Assembly (NCBI GenBank): GCA_036785705.1
Contig: JAWUZG010000337.1
Coordinates: 62,001 to 126,000, forward strand
Direction of reading: 5' to 3'
Length of the DNA: 64,000 nucleotides
Source: Acanthornis magna
Lineage: Eukaryota; Chordata; Aves; Passeriformes; Acanthizidae
A program made the translations under genes and the position numbers. Below the pieces are notes generated by a model. The model was given only the letters and a program-made list of their open reading frames with translations. It was not told where the DNA came from and ran no database searches. Shown one piece after another: positions 49,891-63,600 of this stretch. Position 1 is the stretch's first letter, and every line of letters starts with the position of its first letter.

Positions 49891-52800
49891 CAGGACTAAA
49901 CAACCTCACTTTTTACTCTAGCAACACCAGGACAAGAAGGACATACCAGGCAAATTAAACAGTCCAAACAGTCCACATTATGCTAAAAGATACACAGCTA
50001 TAGGTTTAAGAAGAAAATAAAAAAGAAGCCTAGCAGAAGATTTCTGGAAGTGTTTCCCCATCAGAATCCCATCATCTTATATGGGGTTTGCAAAGTTCAT
50101 AGAAAAGTGAAGGTCAGAGGAAAAAATTATGCAACAGGACCCGATTTACAGTAAAAAAACTACTACAGATACTCTACATATTGGCACCAGATTGTTTTCC
50201 AAAACTTTTCTCTGTGTTTCTCTAGAGCAAACTTTCACAAAAATTGTTTTGTTTGGGATTTTTTAGCGTTGTTGAATAGTGGTGGCAAGGTTTTTCCCCT
50301 CCATTTCTTGCAAAAGTGCCAATAGCTTTTTCACTTTTCACACTAACGCTGTAACACTGCATCCCCCAAACACCTGAAGGTACACCTGACAGCTTGTACC
50401 TGCTCTACCCCACAGAACCTCTTTGTGAGACAGGAAAGCAAAATGTGCCTATTCTGCCTTGCTCCAGCTGCCTCCCCCAGCTGATTGTTACTATCTTTGT
50501 GATTTCTAAAAGAGTATGGTGCATTCCTTCAGGCCTGTGCTGTCTGTCACACTTTCCTAGCCCACCATGAGCCACTTGTAAGAAGTACATCGTCTGCACT
50601 GCTGCCCCCACCCAGTTGCCATTGCAGATCCATCCTCTCCCATTGAACAAGACCACTCGTTGTAGAGCAGCCCTGTCCTTAGTCTTGCAGCACAGTAACT
50701 GCCCGTGGGTTATGCTCAGAGAGAATAAGCATGTAAAATACTAATCAGGCTGCCAGAAAGACTAAACCCTGTGAAAGACAAAATCTGCAACAAGGAGGCC
50801 TGAAAAAGTTGTATAAATAAGGCAGCAGCAAGTGTTTTGAGGAATGAGCTCAAGCAAGTAAAGTGGAATAGAAGAGTTTTCCTGATCTCAAATTCTAAAA
50901 GCACCAGGAGCACACGGCTCCTCAGAGCTCTCCCTGTGCCTGACAGTGATTTCAGGAAGCCAGAAACATCTCATCAATGGTGCTAAGGAAAGCAGGAACG
51001 TATTCAGTGTTTTCCTTGACAAGACCCACACACTACAGAAACAGCTGCTGGGGAGGGACAGCCAACAGCTCAGAGCTCCAGCTTGGATGGTCCACAGAAA
51101 AAGCAGAAAAGTAGTTAAATTGAATGGACAGAAAATTATGGCCTTCGCTTAGAGAAATGTGTCCACAATCCCCTGATAACAAATAGCAAAGGCATTTCTT
51201 GAGAAAGCTGTTTGCTCTTGAAAATATTAATTTAATCAGATTAGGTTTGGTAAACAAACAGAAGAAATAGGAACATTCTTGTCAATTTGAACAATACTGA
51301 ACTTGAAATATTTCTATGCCCCTAAACCAGCATATTATAGAATGCTAATTTTTCCAAGTAGAATGACAGAAAATTAAAAAATGTTCAGCTCTCCTGGGGA
51401 ATGGAAGTTCCAGTTTCCAGTCAGCTTTCTCAGCTGTCATGGACAAACTTAGGCTTTGGATTGTCCCCATGCTTTAAGTGGGCTCACAGAATTTCTGCCT
51501 TTCACTGAGAAGAAAAAAAGCATTTATTATGTAACTAATAGCAGCACTGACCTCCTTTGTCGCACCCTTCCAGGACAGCTTTATTTTGTAGGCTGGAGAG
51601 AAATGCTCTCTTCCTAAAAGTTAGGTGCCAACTGCTAAGCCATGAATAGAAATAAACAAAAAGACATTTACAGACCACAACCCAGAAGAATGATCAGTTC
51701 CTCCTTGCGTTATATCTATTACCTAGACTTCACTTTTCTAACAGCATCAAACTCAAGCCCAGTGCTCAAAGCTGCATCTAGTTTGTAAGTAAAACAAGCA
51801 AAAGCTTGATTTCTCTGGCTCCTTCTGTTGAAGAGCAAAGGTCTTTTTCACCTGCTCTAGGAGAACCACTTGAAAATTCCAAAGGCCTTAAAAATTTCAA
51901 TATAAATGAGCTCCAAAAAAGAAGAGAAACAATTTTCTCACTTCTTTGAGGTTTGCATGTTAGAATCAGTCTTTCACAATGACTGCACATTAGAAAACTG
52001 AAATTGTTGCCAACATGAACTCTACACTTAGATCACAATATGAATTAATGAGCTTGCTTTTCACCTTTATCTCCCCCTTCTTCAGTGCTTTCCTCCCTCT
52101 CCCAAATAAATGAACCATGTTCCTAATAACGTGCTTGAAAGGAAGGCTGGGAAATTTAATAATAAAAAGCTCTCTGAAATTAAGTTTCTGGCAGTGCTTT
52201 AAAAAAAAGAAAATGTTATTACTTGGTCGTTTGCTTTTCCCCAAAGCAAATTTCAGTCCTTTGAGGACCGCACAAATATAAAGCAGATCATTTACAAACC
52301 TTTTATTCGGCAATTTGCCTGGTCCAAATAATCAACTATAATAGGAATTGCCAACTGAGTATTTAAAGATTCCAGTATAGGAAGAGAAACTGCACATTGC
52401 AGAAAAAGAAAGTTTCTGTCTAAACTATCAAATACTGGACTTTCAATGGGGCATAAATTGTTGAGTATGTTGATGTTCACAGGAAATAGAAGGGAGTATT
52501 AAGAAGTGAAAACCCAACATTATAATTGCTGGAGTTCTTATCACATAAGAAGTTTCCTAATCTCAGCTCTTTCGCATTGGCTGCACTGAAGATGACAAAG
52601 AGGAAAATAGTGAGTTTGCCTTAGATTATTCAAGTCCAGAAGCACAAATGGGAAAATATTCAGTGACGCAAACCCAGACTTTTCCTCTGCTCATGTCTTA
52701 GCAAAAGGAATTATCAAAATACTCTTGACAATTTAGGAAACTAAAAAATGTCAACTAAATGGGTGAAAACTTAGGAAAACAAATGCAAGGCCAATTCTCT

Positions 52801-53090
52801 AATTTTGCATCAGCTACAATGTTTTAGGGCTCTTTCTTACATAGGTCTCAAACTACAGTGTATGAAAATCAGGCTCCACTGAATTTTCTAGGAATTTTCC
52901 TGTTGCACTGGGTCAGGACTGTGCTATAATGAAATACACAATTCTGTCGATTTATTTAGCAAAAGCTAAACTAAGAGCTTAGGCTATTGACATACATATC
53001 AAGGTCATCTTCCTTGTAAAATAAATATGGGCCAAGAAATTGGATTTGGAGTTTCAGGTTGAAAACCTGTTAGGTCCTGGCCAAGTTTAA
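49891..53090. other. Non-coding stretch, nothing recognised
   Basis: Unique AT-rich DNA with short random open frames. Confidence 0.5.
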
Positions 53091-53175
53091 ATTTGGACAG
53101 ATTAAAACTTGGAAATCTATGCAAATGACACCTTGACATTTACAGGTAGGGAGCTTGTAAAACTATTAATTTTTG
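53091..53175. promoter_or_regulatory. Weak candidate regulatory element: octamer next to TGACA motifs
   Basis: A perfect POU octamer ATGCAAAT (53119-53126) is followed at once by TGACACCT and TTGACATT, cores of T-box/MEIS-type sites. Chance occurrence is quite possible; only conservation or chromatin data would support this. Confidence 0.13.
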
Positions 53176-56100
53176 ACTGAGAAAAGTTGGGAAAAGGCAT
53201 ACATGTATCCGAACCTGATAGCTGGCTCTGACTTCTATTTTATGGTTAGTATGTGGTCTATGCAACAACAGCAGAGCATTTAGAGGGATCAAAGGTACAA
53301 ATTCTGAGCCCTTTTTCACATGCTGAGAAAATTCTACTGGAAACTATGTTTTAAAGTGGCCAGGATTTTCAAAAGACTATGAATAATTTCTAAACAGCTT
53401 CTTCCAAGTTTAGAAGGAGAAATTATGAAAGAACAGTTATTCTTCAATCACTACTTTAAATAAAATTAAAGATTGAGACTATATAAGTGAAATTTTGACC
53501 CTAGGAAATAGAAAGAGAAGTTATGCATGCCAGAATTTAAGATTTAAATTCAAGCACCATTTCAACCTTAATTACCAGATCACTTATTTGATATAAATCA
53601 TTAATGCAAACCAATATATTTTATTCTTTTACCTTAACTCTAAAACTTCTAATCACTTTCTACACACAAAGTTTAGCAATGAAATGTGTATGTAGTATTA
53701 CTGAAGCATTCCATATAATCTTGATTCTATCTTGATTTCTCTCACACATACAGATTTGTGAAAAAGAGACATAAAAGATTTTATCTGTGGAACTGTCTTC
53801 AACAGCAGTTTTAAAAGAAGAAATCTATGAAGGCTTACAGAAACCTCCATTTCTCCCACAGGAAATGTTAAGATCTTCTGAATAATTACCAAGAATAAGA
53901 TTTTTGCATACAGATTTCTGATTCAGCTGCAAGTAAGTTGCTCTGATGTGGCTGGACAACTCCCTGTGCTTTGAGAACTAGAGGAGGCTTAGAAGCAAAA
54001 CCTCATCTCCACATTCAGCCTGTTAAGTGCAGAATGGTTAAAAAGCATCATCTTCTCCCTTACAAGGACAACATGGAAAGGTGCTTCCCTGCCACCACTG
54101 CTGGCACATTTAAAGCCTCACTTTCTCCTACAAATGCCTCTTTCAGCAAGATCTCTTAGCACAGGCTCTTGGCTGTCTCCTGTATTCCAAGCAGTGTAAA
54201 GCATTTCCAAAATTCTTCTGTCTTTTCAGAAGCACAGAAGACACAGTCTTCTCTGGTTTAGCTTAATTAAAGCAGCTCCCCCTGATAAAAGGTCAGGTTA
54301 TGCCTTTAAAAGGTTAAATTATGCCACATAATCAAATTAGGTTTTGCCATGGACAGGCATAACTAAAGCTGCTTTTTTTCCCCCCTCATGAATACGAATG
54401 GTGTATTTATACCAAAAGCGAAAAGAGCTCAGTGAAAACTGACAAAGTGTGTATAATCCTTGGATGAAGTAGAAAAGCCAGAATCCATAAGCAACTTTAT
54501 GTAAGAAGGATTCCCAAGTGGAGAATCACATCCTGAATGATGTTACTTTTCAGAGGTGAAAAAGGAGCAGAGAGATTATCCCTCTACATCTTCTTCATGC
54601 CTGGTGTAAAATAAAGTGGGTTTTCTGGAAAAAAAAAACAAACCAAACCATGTAGCTTATGGATTCACTACTGAGCTAATCCCAGCTGTTTTGGGAGGAG
54701 AGATGCTCTGCTCCTGAAAGATAATCATTCATGGCTTCTTGCACCAAGAGGAACAGAGCTTTTACACACCCTTCCAGAGAGACAACAGGCACCTACAGCT
54801 TTACTCAGCTGAAAAGGTCAGAAAATGGTCTTCTCTAGTTTTGGAGTGAATTCTGAATTAAGTAACCAAATACAATCATACAGTGGATTCCACATTTCTG
54901 GAGCCTGCTTCTGATGTTCTTCCTAGTTCTGACAAAAAGGGTTTGGCTGAGAAGAGCCAGATCTGGCCTTTCATTGACAACAGGCTGCATTTCACTTGAG
55001 AAGATGCTCCACTCCACCACACATCACCTGCTTCAACAACAACACAGAAGCCTGGGAGAAGTGGTACTTGCTCTTACAGCATCATTTGAAGAATCCTCAA
55101 CAGAAGACAAGCAAGGAGATGCACTGAGGGCATGGAAAAGCCACCAGGACATGGCTGTGACGCTGATGTCCCTGAAGAGGGGTGTGCACCACACAGTGGG
55201 CTGTACATCCCAGTGCCAGCAGCTCCCTGGGTCTTTGTGTGCCTCAGTGCCACTGCACAGGGGTGGCTCACCACAGCTCAGCACCCCTCCACCTACTGCA
55301 ACATTCCTTTCAGTGTTGCTGTCCTACAGGATCACTCTCAAATTGCAGACCTCAGACTACCCTGGAAATTGAAATCCTCTGGAGAGTAAGTGCAAAGAGG
55401 ATTACCTGTGACTCCCACTTCTCACCCAGCTGCACCACCATGGCTCCTCTGACCTCTGCAGTGGAACACAGGTCACACAGGCAGAACAGCAAAGCACTTT
55501 GGGGGCTTATTTTACCTTTTCCTCCCAGGAGAAAGGAAGACAGAGGTAAGAAACACTACTTGCTAATATTTTTATTCTGACTATACACTTCCCTCCCTCT
55601 TCTGGTTTGCGACATTTCGCTGCTGCTGCTGACTGAGGTTTGCCACACTTCCCCACAGAGGGGGCAGCACATGTGGGCCAGTCTGGCAAAGACTACCCTC
55701 TCCTTGGACACTCATACCCCTCACTCAGCTCAATAGGGCTCTTCTCTCCATGACCAGTTTTCATCCTCATCCCCATCCTGCAGCAGGAGCAGTGCAGTGT
55801 AATCCCTTACTCTGTGGTGCAAGAAAAATCAGTGCAGCTCATATTGCAAAGTCCCCAGGCAGCTCTACCTGGGAGCTTTCACACTACACTGGTTGGAGTT
55901 TTCATTGCCTTCCTGGCCCCTCGGACACCAGCACCTCAGAGGATTACACTGCTGCTCATTCAAGCAATAATAGTGAGTTTCTGGGTAAGCAGAAATGTAA
56001 TACTTCAGGTGAAAGAGAAGATTTTGAAACAGAAAGTTACTTCACTTGACTGAGATGGATGGCATAGCCTTATGTCAATTCCTGTATTTTATCTACAGGA

Positions 56101-56528
56101 AAGATCACCTCCTACAGTCCTTTAAGAGAGACCTACAGCAACCAACAGAGAATGGCTGAAGTTAAACACCAGCTTGGTTCTGTGTTTCAGACTTCAGAAA
56201 ACCTTGGGGTGGCCAATTCAAGAAACAGATCTGAATCCAAAATCCAAACCCAGAGTAAAGATGCAAAAAACCTCTGGGGTCCTTAGAGTTCAAGGACCCC
56301 AGAGCTGACAGACACAGAAGCCTCAGAAAATGTGATCTCTTCATTCAATGCAGTCCTACAGCAACTGAAGCTTTTCTCATCTGCATTTAAGTCAATATCT
56401 CTTATAAATCTTTCTACCCATATATAGAGTGGGGCTACAGATTCAGAACTGCATTTGCATTTATGTGTCTCTTGGTTCCTGGTGTAGATGTAGGAACTTT
56501 CCTAGGCTTTCCTGTAAATAATCCTTGC
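53176..56528. other. Non-coding stretch with a GC-richer part at 54.9-55.7 kb
   Basis: Overlapping open frames of 152 codons (54914-55372) and 132 codons (55182-55580) on the plus strand occur in GC-richer DNA. Neither shows a domain I know, and several frames are open at once, which argues against coding. The rest is AT-rich without content. Confidence 0.45.
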
Positions 56529-56560
56529 AGACAAAACAAAACAACAACAACAAAAGGAAA
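56529..56560 (+). repeat. (CAA)n-like A-rich tract
   Basis: ACAAAACAAAACAACAACAACAAA-type sequence, a short impure simple repeat. Confidence 0.75.
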
Positions 56561-59392
56561 AGTAGCAGTGAAATATTTTCTGTTAATATAAATAGCTTAG
56601 GCAAGAGGTTAAGCTCATTCCTCCCAGAGGATGGGGAGATTCCTCTCTGATTAGATTTCAGTAGAGTAGGAAGCAGAGAATTAGATGATGAGACAACATC
56701 TCCCACTCTGGACAGATGGAAGTGTTTGAAACATTTTTAAAACATAATGAAATGACTAACAGATTTGGGTTTCAGTTTTTAAAATAATGTACTTAACTTT
56801 TAAATGCACCTGAACTTCATTCATTGCAGTGCTTAGAAAACATTTATCTTAATACACTCCATCAAACAGTGATAAGCACCATTTCCCTTTTATTAGTGTT
56901 GATTTATATTTACGAACATTTATCTTAAACACTTCCTTCCCTTCCAATGTTTAAATTTTCTTTATAATTATGTGAACATCTTCTGTATCACAGGTCATCT
57001 ACACAGAAATTATTTTTCCTCAAAACATAAATACGAACAATAACCCTGTTTCTGTAAAGATCACTACAAATACCTTGAATCTGTTGAAAACTGAAGCTAA
57101 AGCCACAATGTGTATTCCTCTTAAGTCCTACATAAGCTGTGAAAACTTTGATTCTTTAGCTCAGCTGACTTAACAAAAACCCCACTAAATCAAACAAACA
57201 AAAAAACCCGCATTTTTTTGAACTATTAGTTCTCTCCTGTGCATGTAACCCAAGATGGCATTTTTGTCAGACAGAGACAGCTGGCAGCAAAGTTGCCTGT
57301 CTCTGTTTTGCAGATATTTGTAGTTGCCAGCTATTTGGAAGATTCCCCAGTCTTGTCTCACAGCAAGTCAGGTTGTGTACCCAGCTGGCATCAAGCCACA
57401 GCCACTCTGGCAAACTGCAAAAGACTCTGAAGAAGGAACAGATTTTCACAGAAAGACCAAAAGAAAGTAATTGGACTATGAAGTGCAAGACAAAAAGTTT
57501 AAGGTATTCAGAATGAAAACCTCTGCAAGAAGTTTTTTTTGGAGCTCTGCATTTCAGAATATCTTCTAGTTGGGATCATCTGTCCTTTCCGTGGGAGTGG
57601 TACCAGTGTGCATCTGTGAAAGCTGTCTAATCCAATCCCCCTGATCACATTAAGAGAATTTGTAGCATGTCCTTGAGCTCTTACCTGATTCTAGACAGAA
57701 GACATTTTAATAATAACTTCTTTAAGACACTCTAAACTCCACAGGACCCTGAACAAACAAAAGGAGTTTTGAAGTAATGCACTTTTGTGGGAACAGCTAC
57801 AATGAATCTTATATTCTGATGAGCTCCTAAAGAGTTAGGACAGAGTAAGGAAATACAGAAATTAATACAGACATATTGATTAATCAGCCTATTTAGCAAC
57901 AGTTGGGATGGTGAAAATGTCCATTCTGCACCCTGGAGAGCACACCCAGCAGTGAGCTCAAAGGGAGCCCCAGCACCAATGTGCCACCAAGGAAGGGACT
58001 CAGGTACACCAGGCAGTGCCTGCTTTGCCTCCACCAGGACTCCTCACAGGGACTGCAGGGATATTTATAGTGGTGTTCAGCACCAGCTGTGCCAGTGTGT
58101 GTGCACAAACATTCAGAAGGAACAGGGAAAGAAACGCCCTACTAGAGCATCATGGATGTAATAACCACTTATTGCAGCAAAGCCACAAACAATTTGAGCA
58201 AGCCTTCACCAAAATGCTATTATCAAAGCAGGGGCAAGAAGTACACGGCCATAGAAGGGACAGCAGTCATCTAGAAATCACAGGAAACAGAAGACAGAAA
58301 GCCATGAGAACCACACTGATGATGGCTAATGAGAACTCAAAGGGAAAAAAATTCCAATTCCTCTCCTCATACTTGGCCATATTTTGAGCCACAGCTGCTG
58401 ATGCTCACTTGCAACACAGGGGAAAATTATTTTAAAGAAGAAACTTCCAAAACTATGCAACTGTTCCTAGAAATTTTCACTATTTAGCAATGTATAACTC
58501 AGAATTACACATCAGCTTTGCCATTCATACCCTGGATTGTTGTTTCCATGGGCTGTCAAACTGTCTGTCTCTGTACCCTTACTTAGTGATTCACTTGTCA
58601 CTTGCCTTAAAAGAAAACAGCTTTAAAATCTTGATTTAACAGGAACAGTAAAAGGAAACACAGAACAACACATTATGAAAATGCCTTATAAAGCATCTGT
58701 TACAAACCTTCAAGTTTATTGCTTAAGGGACGGCAGCAGGTGTCCCATGCCCTGAAGCTGGTGAAAAATCTCTCCTACACTGCAAAGAACACCAGCAGTG
58801 TCAGACTCTGAGCATGAGCATGGCTCATCAGTTATTTAGCCAATCTAAAAGCCACAAACTTGGGTGTAGTCTAAGAATGAGAGTGCAGATCAGAAGCAGG
58901 ACAAAGACCTTAGCACTCATTTGAGAAAATTATTTGAACGCCAAGAATCTCGAAGATAGATCATTTATTTGGTGCCTAATAACTGCTCTAGCATTAAAAT
59001 GTTAGTTAGCGAGGTTTGTTAGCTGCTTTTGGTTGAGTTCCACTTGTCTTTTTACTGATTCTTTCTCTTCTGCCATAAGATTAGGGTGAGATTAGGACAT
59101 AATTTGTATGTACTGCTCTGTTCCCACTTTAGGGATGCCGCAAAGTGAATATTTCTGGATTCTGAAAGAATCAGCTTTAACTCAGAGGGATAGAATTACT
59201 GTGGGAGTCCACTTCAGTTTGTTCTTTGTAGGTATTTCCCTCCTACCCCAGCAGCTTTCATCTGCAGATACTAGCTTTGCTACAGGTAGTAATAGTAGAT
59301 TTCAACTCCCCTGACCTTCTTTTCAGCTAGCACCATTTCAGTGTAATTCTTTAAATCCCCCCTCCCTATACTGATGGCCATTTTTGAATGGA
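56561..59392. other. Non-coding stretch, nothing recognised
   Basis: Open frames up to 123 codons (58016-58387) without known domains. No repeats identified. Confidence 0.5.
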
Positions 59393-59429
59393 GAGTGTCT
59401 TTAACCAGGGAGAATGTCTTTAACCAGGC
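59393..59429 (+). repeat. 18-bp tandem duplication
   Basis: AGTGTCTTTAACCAGG is followed directly by AATGTCTTTAACCAGG in a period of about 18 bp, two copies with few differences. A recent small duplication. Confidence 0.88.
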
Positions 59430-60683
59430 AGACCTATTCCATACATCTCCCTTTGCCCAACAGTGCTGCACACCCACCTTGCCTTTCCCTTCTTTCCCAT
59501 CTCCTCTCCTTTCACACACCAAAAACTCCAAACTGTGCTATGAGAACTAATTTTGATAACTGAACTTTTAAGCCATTTGTAAAACTGAAGCCAGACTGTC
59601 CCGTGTGCCCCGCAAAACTTTTTTGCAATCATTTCTTCTGCTCCCTCATTCAAGTCACAGACAGGAGTCCAAGACAGATTGCAGGTATTTTCTTTATTTT
59701 ACATCAACTACTACTGATATTTAAATCGCACATCATGTTCTCTCTACCACAGGCAGTTTTAGCTGCTCTAGTTGTTTCATGGTCTTGCTTTTACAGAACT
59801 TCATGCCCCTGTGGTACTTCACAAGTGACTCTGCAGTTTCAGATGAATTTTGTTCGTGCATCCTGCAAAGGCAATTGCAGGCAGTGCACGTGGGGTGCCC
59901 AAACCAGAACTACATTCCAACGCTCCCACACAGCAAGGGAAAAAGGCCAGATCCATCTCTAATTTCCAATCTGCAAATGAAGTATCCTGTTTAACTTTGT
60001 GCTATTACATCATTTTCACTACACCATGCATCATTAAACTTTATAGGAACCTAACAACATTCTGACTCCAGAAATCTTAAAGGATTGCTAAATGCTGCTG
60101 AGGTACTACCTTGCCCAGATTGAAGAGAGCACAATTTTTTCAAGTTTTCTAACTGATCACACTCGGGATAGATATAATCATGGTTACCAAAAGATATAAA
60201 ATGACACAAAATTAGTAATTTCTTATTCCAGACTGCTTGACATTTACTAAATTGGCCTGATTTAAAAGGAAGGAAAAAATTACCTTGAGGGTATCTAAGC
60301 TCACAGAGTTATTAGCCTGAGGCTCACTGAAGAATGGTAACACATTCATTAATTCCTAACATAACAAAATAGTCAAGGTGAAGAACCAGTCTTGAAATCC
60401 TCTGCACCCCATTTCTATTTAAACTAATTACTGTTTATTCACTGCCTGACTGCCCAGTCTGCAACACACTGCCTGCCTCAAAACCCAAAGGGGGTCTGGG
60501 GCAGTACAGCTTCACCTTAGCAGACAGCATTTGGTAGGACTGCCCCATTGCAGGACTTCTCAGCTGTTCTACTGTACATCAAAAGTGTCTGCACTTTCGA
60601 TGCCAGAGCAGGATCTAATTTGCCTGCTTCACAAAAGGTTCTGGAGGAACAGCAGATGAGGAAACACCATGCTTAAGCAATTT
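59430..60683. other. Non-coding stretch, nothing recognised
   Basis: A 119-codon plus-strand open frame (59603-59962) lacks any recognised domain. Otherwise no content. Confidence 0.5.
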
Positions 60684-60697
60684 AAAAAAAAAAAAAA
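60684..60697 (+). repeat. A14 homopolymer
   Basis: Fourteen A in a row. No retroposon is recognised upstream of it. Confidence 0.85.
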
Positions 60698-63600
60698 TCT
60701 GACTTTTGCCATTTTCTGTGAAAAGGAAGGAAGAGAAGAAAGCTATTTTTCTATCAGATTCCTGTTTTTTGGCTACTGATTCTTATCAATTCATTCAGAC
60801 ATTTTTAGGCTGTCCACTGAATCATAAAGGTCAAAAATTTACATCAAGCAAGAAACATAAATAGAGTTTGCTGAACTTGCCTATCAGTGGGCAGGAAATG
60901 ATCCTTAGCTCTGTATTTTATTACTGCTGTGCCCAGATCGGCCGCACACATTTCTGCCACAGCTCTCGAGCACATGTCCCACACGGCTCACCCAAGGCAC
61001 AGGTCCAGGAAACTGGGCAGTAAATATCTGAGAGCTCCTAATAAACACAGAAGTGGCAAAAATGACACCTTATTGCAACTGACTGACACTTGTAGCCCCA
61101 GAGACAGAGTGAAATTGATGAAAACACCAGAGTGGCGAGCAGGGCACTAAGAAAACATTTTATTTGGCCAGTCTCTGTGGAAGGGCAAAAAAATAAACTG
61201 ATAAATGAAAAGATCTCCACTTGATGATCAGTTATCCCTTGGCCCTGAACCAGTCCAAAAGCTAGGCTAGCTTTATTTCACAATCACAGAAATCATCAGA
61301 CAGATAGGAAAAGTTTGCTTTACTGTTTTGACAAAGTGCTTAAAATTGGATCAGATCATGTTTTCTTCCTGATATTCACTAATGCTCTGCCTGTCTCAAA
61401 AACTAAATAAGTAAGTAAGGTAATGATCCTCAGAGAGATTTCACAGAACTGAAACAATGGTGCCCTCTCCTCATCAAAATCCAAGATTTCAGCTGCTGTA
61501 ATAAAATATTCATTATGATGGTAGTGAACCCACGACATTCCCTGGCTTATATTCACTAAAAACAATGCCCTAAATTCTATTTAAATACAGTGCTAGAGCA
61601 AGAATGGAACATAACAAAAAAATCTTGCAGAAAATCTGCTTGTTGCTGTACACAGTCCGATCTGCTGGCTGAAGAGCAAACCAAACTTTTTCCTTCTATC
61701 AGCAAAGCTGAACCAGCTCTCTCTTAAAGCATGGATGAAGTTTTTCTGCCACATTTCATAACAACTTTTTAATTAACTGCTGGCTGAGTCCACTTGGTGG
61801 ACTTGAGGTCACATGGAGGAGACATGGCACCCACATCCAACAGCCACCACCTTCCCTTCCCTGCTGGACATACACCTGGCTCCACTTGCTGTGCATGCTG
61901 CAGGAGTTATGTGCTTTAAGCTGGGCTGGAGTTCAGCAGTCATGTGTGCCAAATTTTGTTCTGGTTAAGTCATAAATCAACTCTGGCAAGCATGGATATC
62001 AAGACTTTGTGTTGAAATTTTGGCTGGCCCTCAAAGAAACAAGAAGCTTAGAATGCCACGAGTTCCTATGTGTGACTGATACATATTTTAAAGCAGTTCT
62101 ACATCGCAAAAATTCCTTACAAAACCTTTGGTTCTAAGGTATTCCAAATATTAGCTTAATAGAGAACCTGAAAAAGCAGAAAACTATCTGCTAGTTTAAA
62201 TAATTCCTAAAAATTACAAGACTGTATTAGGTATGCCTGCCACAAAATTAATGGATCCACAGTAGTACTTATATTCTAAATTAAAAAATTCTTTAATTAG
62301 CCATAGATTTTCAGTACATTCAATGGTTTGTATTAGAAAAAGCAACTGAGTTCAAACTAAACTTTCTATCATAGCCTTTGCTTTAAAAAGAAAAAAGAAA
62401 AAAGCAATTAAGTAAAGAGATTGACAGTGAAATATAACACACTGCAATTGTTCGTCTTATGATCAGATTTTACCTGATAGGAACATACTCATTTAAGAGA
62501 GAAACACTTTTTCAGCTGCCAAGAACATGTACACACATAAAAGGAAACGCTGACTGCTCCAATGAATTTGATGGTTCATCTCTAGTCTCAGGTGGTGACA
62601 ATCTCCAAGAGCATCTACCATGGTCATTGCCACGCTGTAAGAACACTAATTAGAGAGGAGTCTAGCTGAACTCTAAATTGGTATTTTCTTCATTTGGATG
62701 TTTGACAAGTTCCCAGTAACAGGTTTGCTTGTTTTCCATGAGAATTAAAATTCAATGCTAAAAGCTATAGTTTCTCTTGTGCAGAAGGCTCTTCCACACT
62801 CTGACTCACCTGCAATTCAGAGCTACCACATGACTTGCATTGAAATGTCAAATCAGAATGATGAAAATTAGCTAACTGTTATCTTTTTCTAGATGAGGAC
62901 TATGCTCCACAGAAGACTATGTGATCTCATTACACAAGTCCCATGTCTACAAGATTTTCTGAATGAATTATCACTGATTAAGGTGTGGTTTGGCATGCAA
63001 ACTGCCAGAGGCATCTGAAAAGCCCTGTTGTCAGTTGATGCATAATTTCCTTCAGTATTCAAAACAAAAGTAAGATTACGATCAGGTGGGCAGCAAAGAC
63101 GCTTTCTTCACATGCAGAAATGTCTTATTACATCTCTTCTCTCTACCGTACTACTGCTTCCTAGAGCAGTTCATAACTTGCTTTTCACAAAGCTGTCTAT
63201 AATCTGATAGCCTAAGTATATCCAAAGGTCCCCCTACCTTTCTGCCACCCCCTTTCATTTTCCTCCCCCTACATTTCCTGAGCAATCATCTTGCAAATTG
63301 AGACTATCACAAAACCTCGCCTATACTCTCTTTTCAGCTAAAAATCACTGTTTCATGATTTCTTGGAAATCAGTGCCAGTGCTCCCTCTCACATTCCTGA
63401 CCTGTCAGCACTGCATGGGCAGCCCAAAACCACACAACTCCCACACCGCGCAGCTGCAAGGCTGCACGGAGCTTGAGTCTGTGGAAGCAGAGGAAGGGGA
63501 GTTGAGGTAGATCACTGCCTTTTTCTGATACTTTGGAAATGAATGACGATATTCTACAAGCTGTTGGGATAATATGAACAAATGGCAGGCATATGTAACA

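Noticed and set aside
54914..55580. Overlapping 152- and 132-codon plus-strand open frames
   Set aside because: Several frames on both strands are open together in a GC-richer patch, which is a composition effect. No protein family recognised and no exon boundaries apparent.
57600..57720. Sequence with CTAATCCAATCCCCCTGATCA, reminiscent of a minus-strand CR1 end
   Set aside because: Only one short block resembles CR1, and the blocks expected before and after it are absent.
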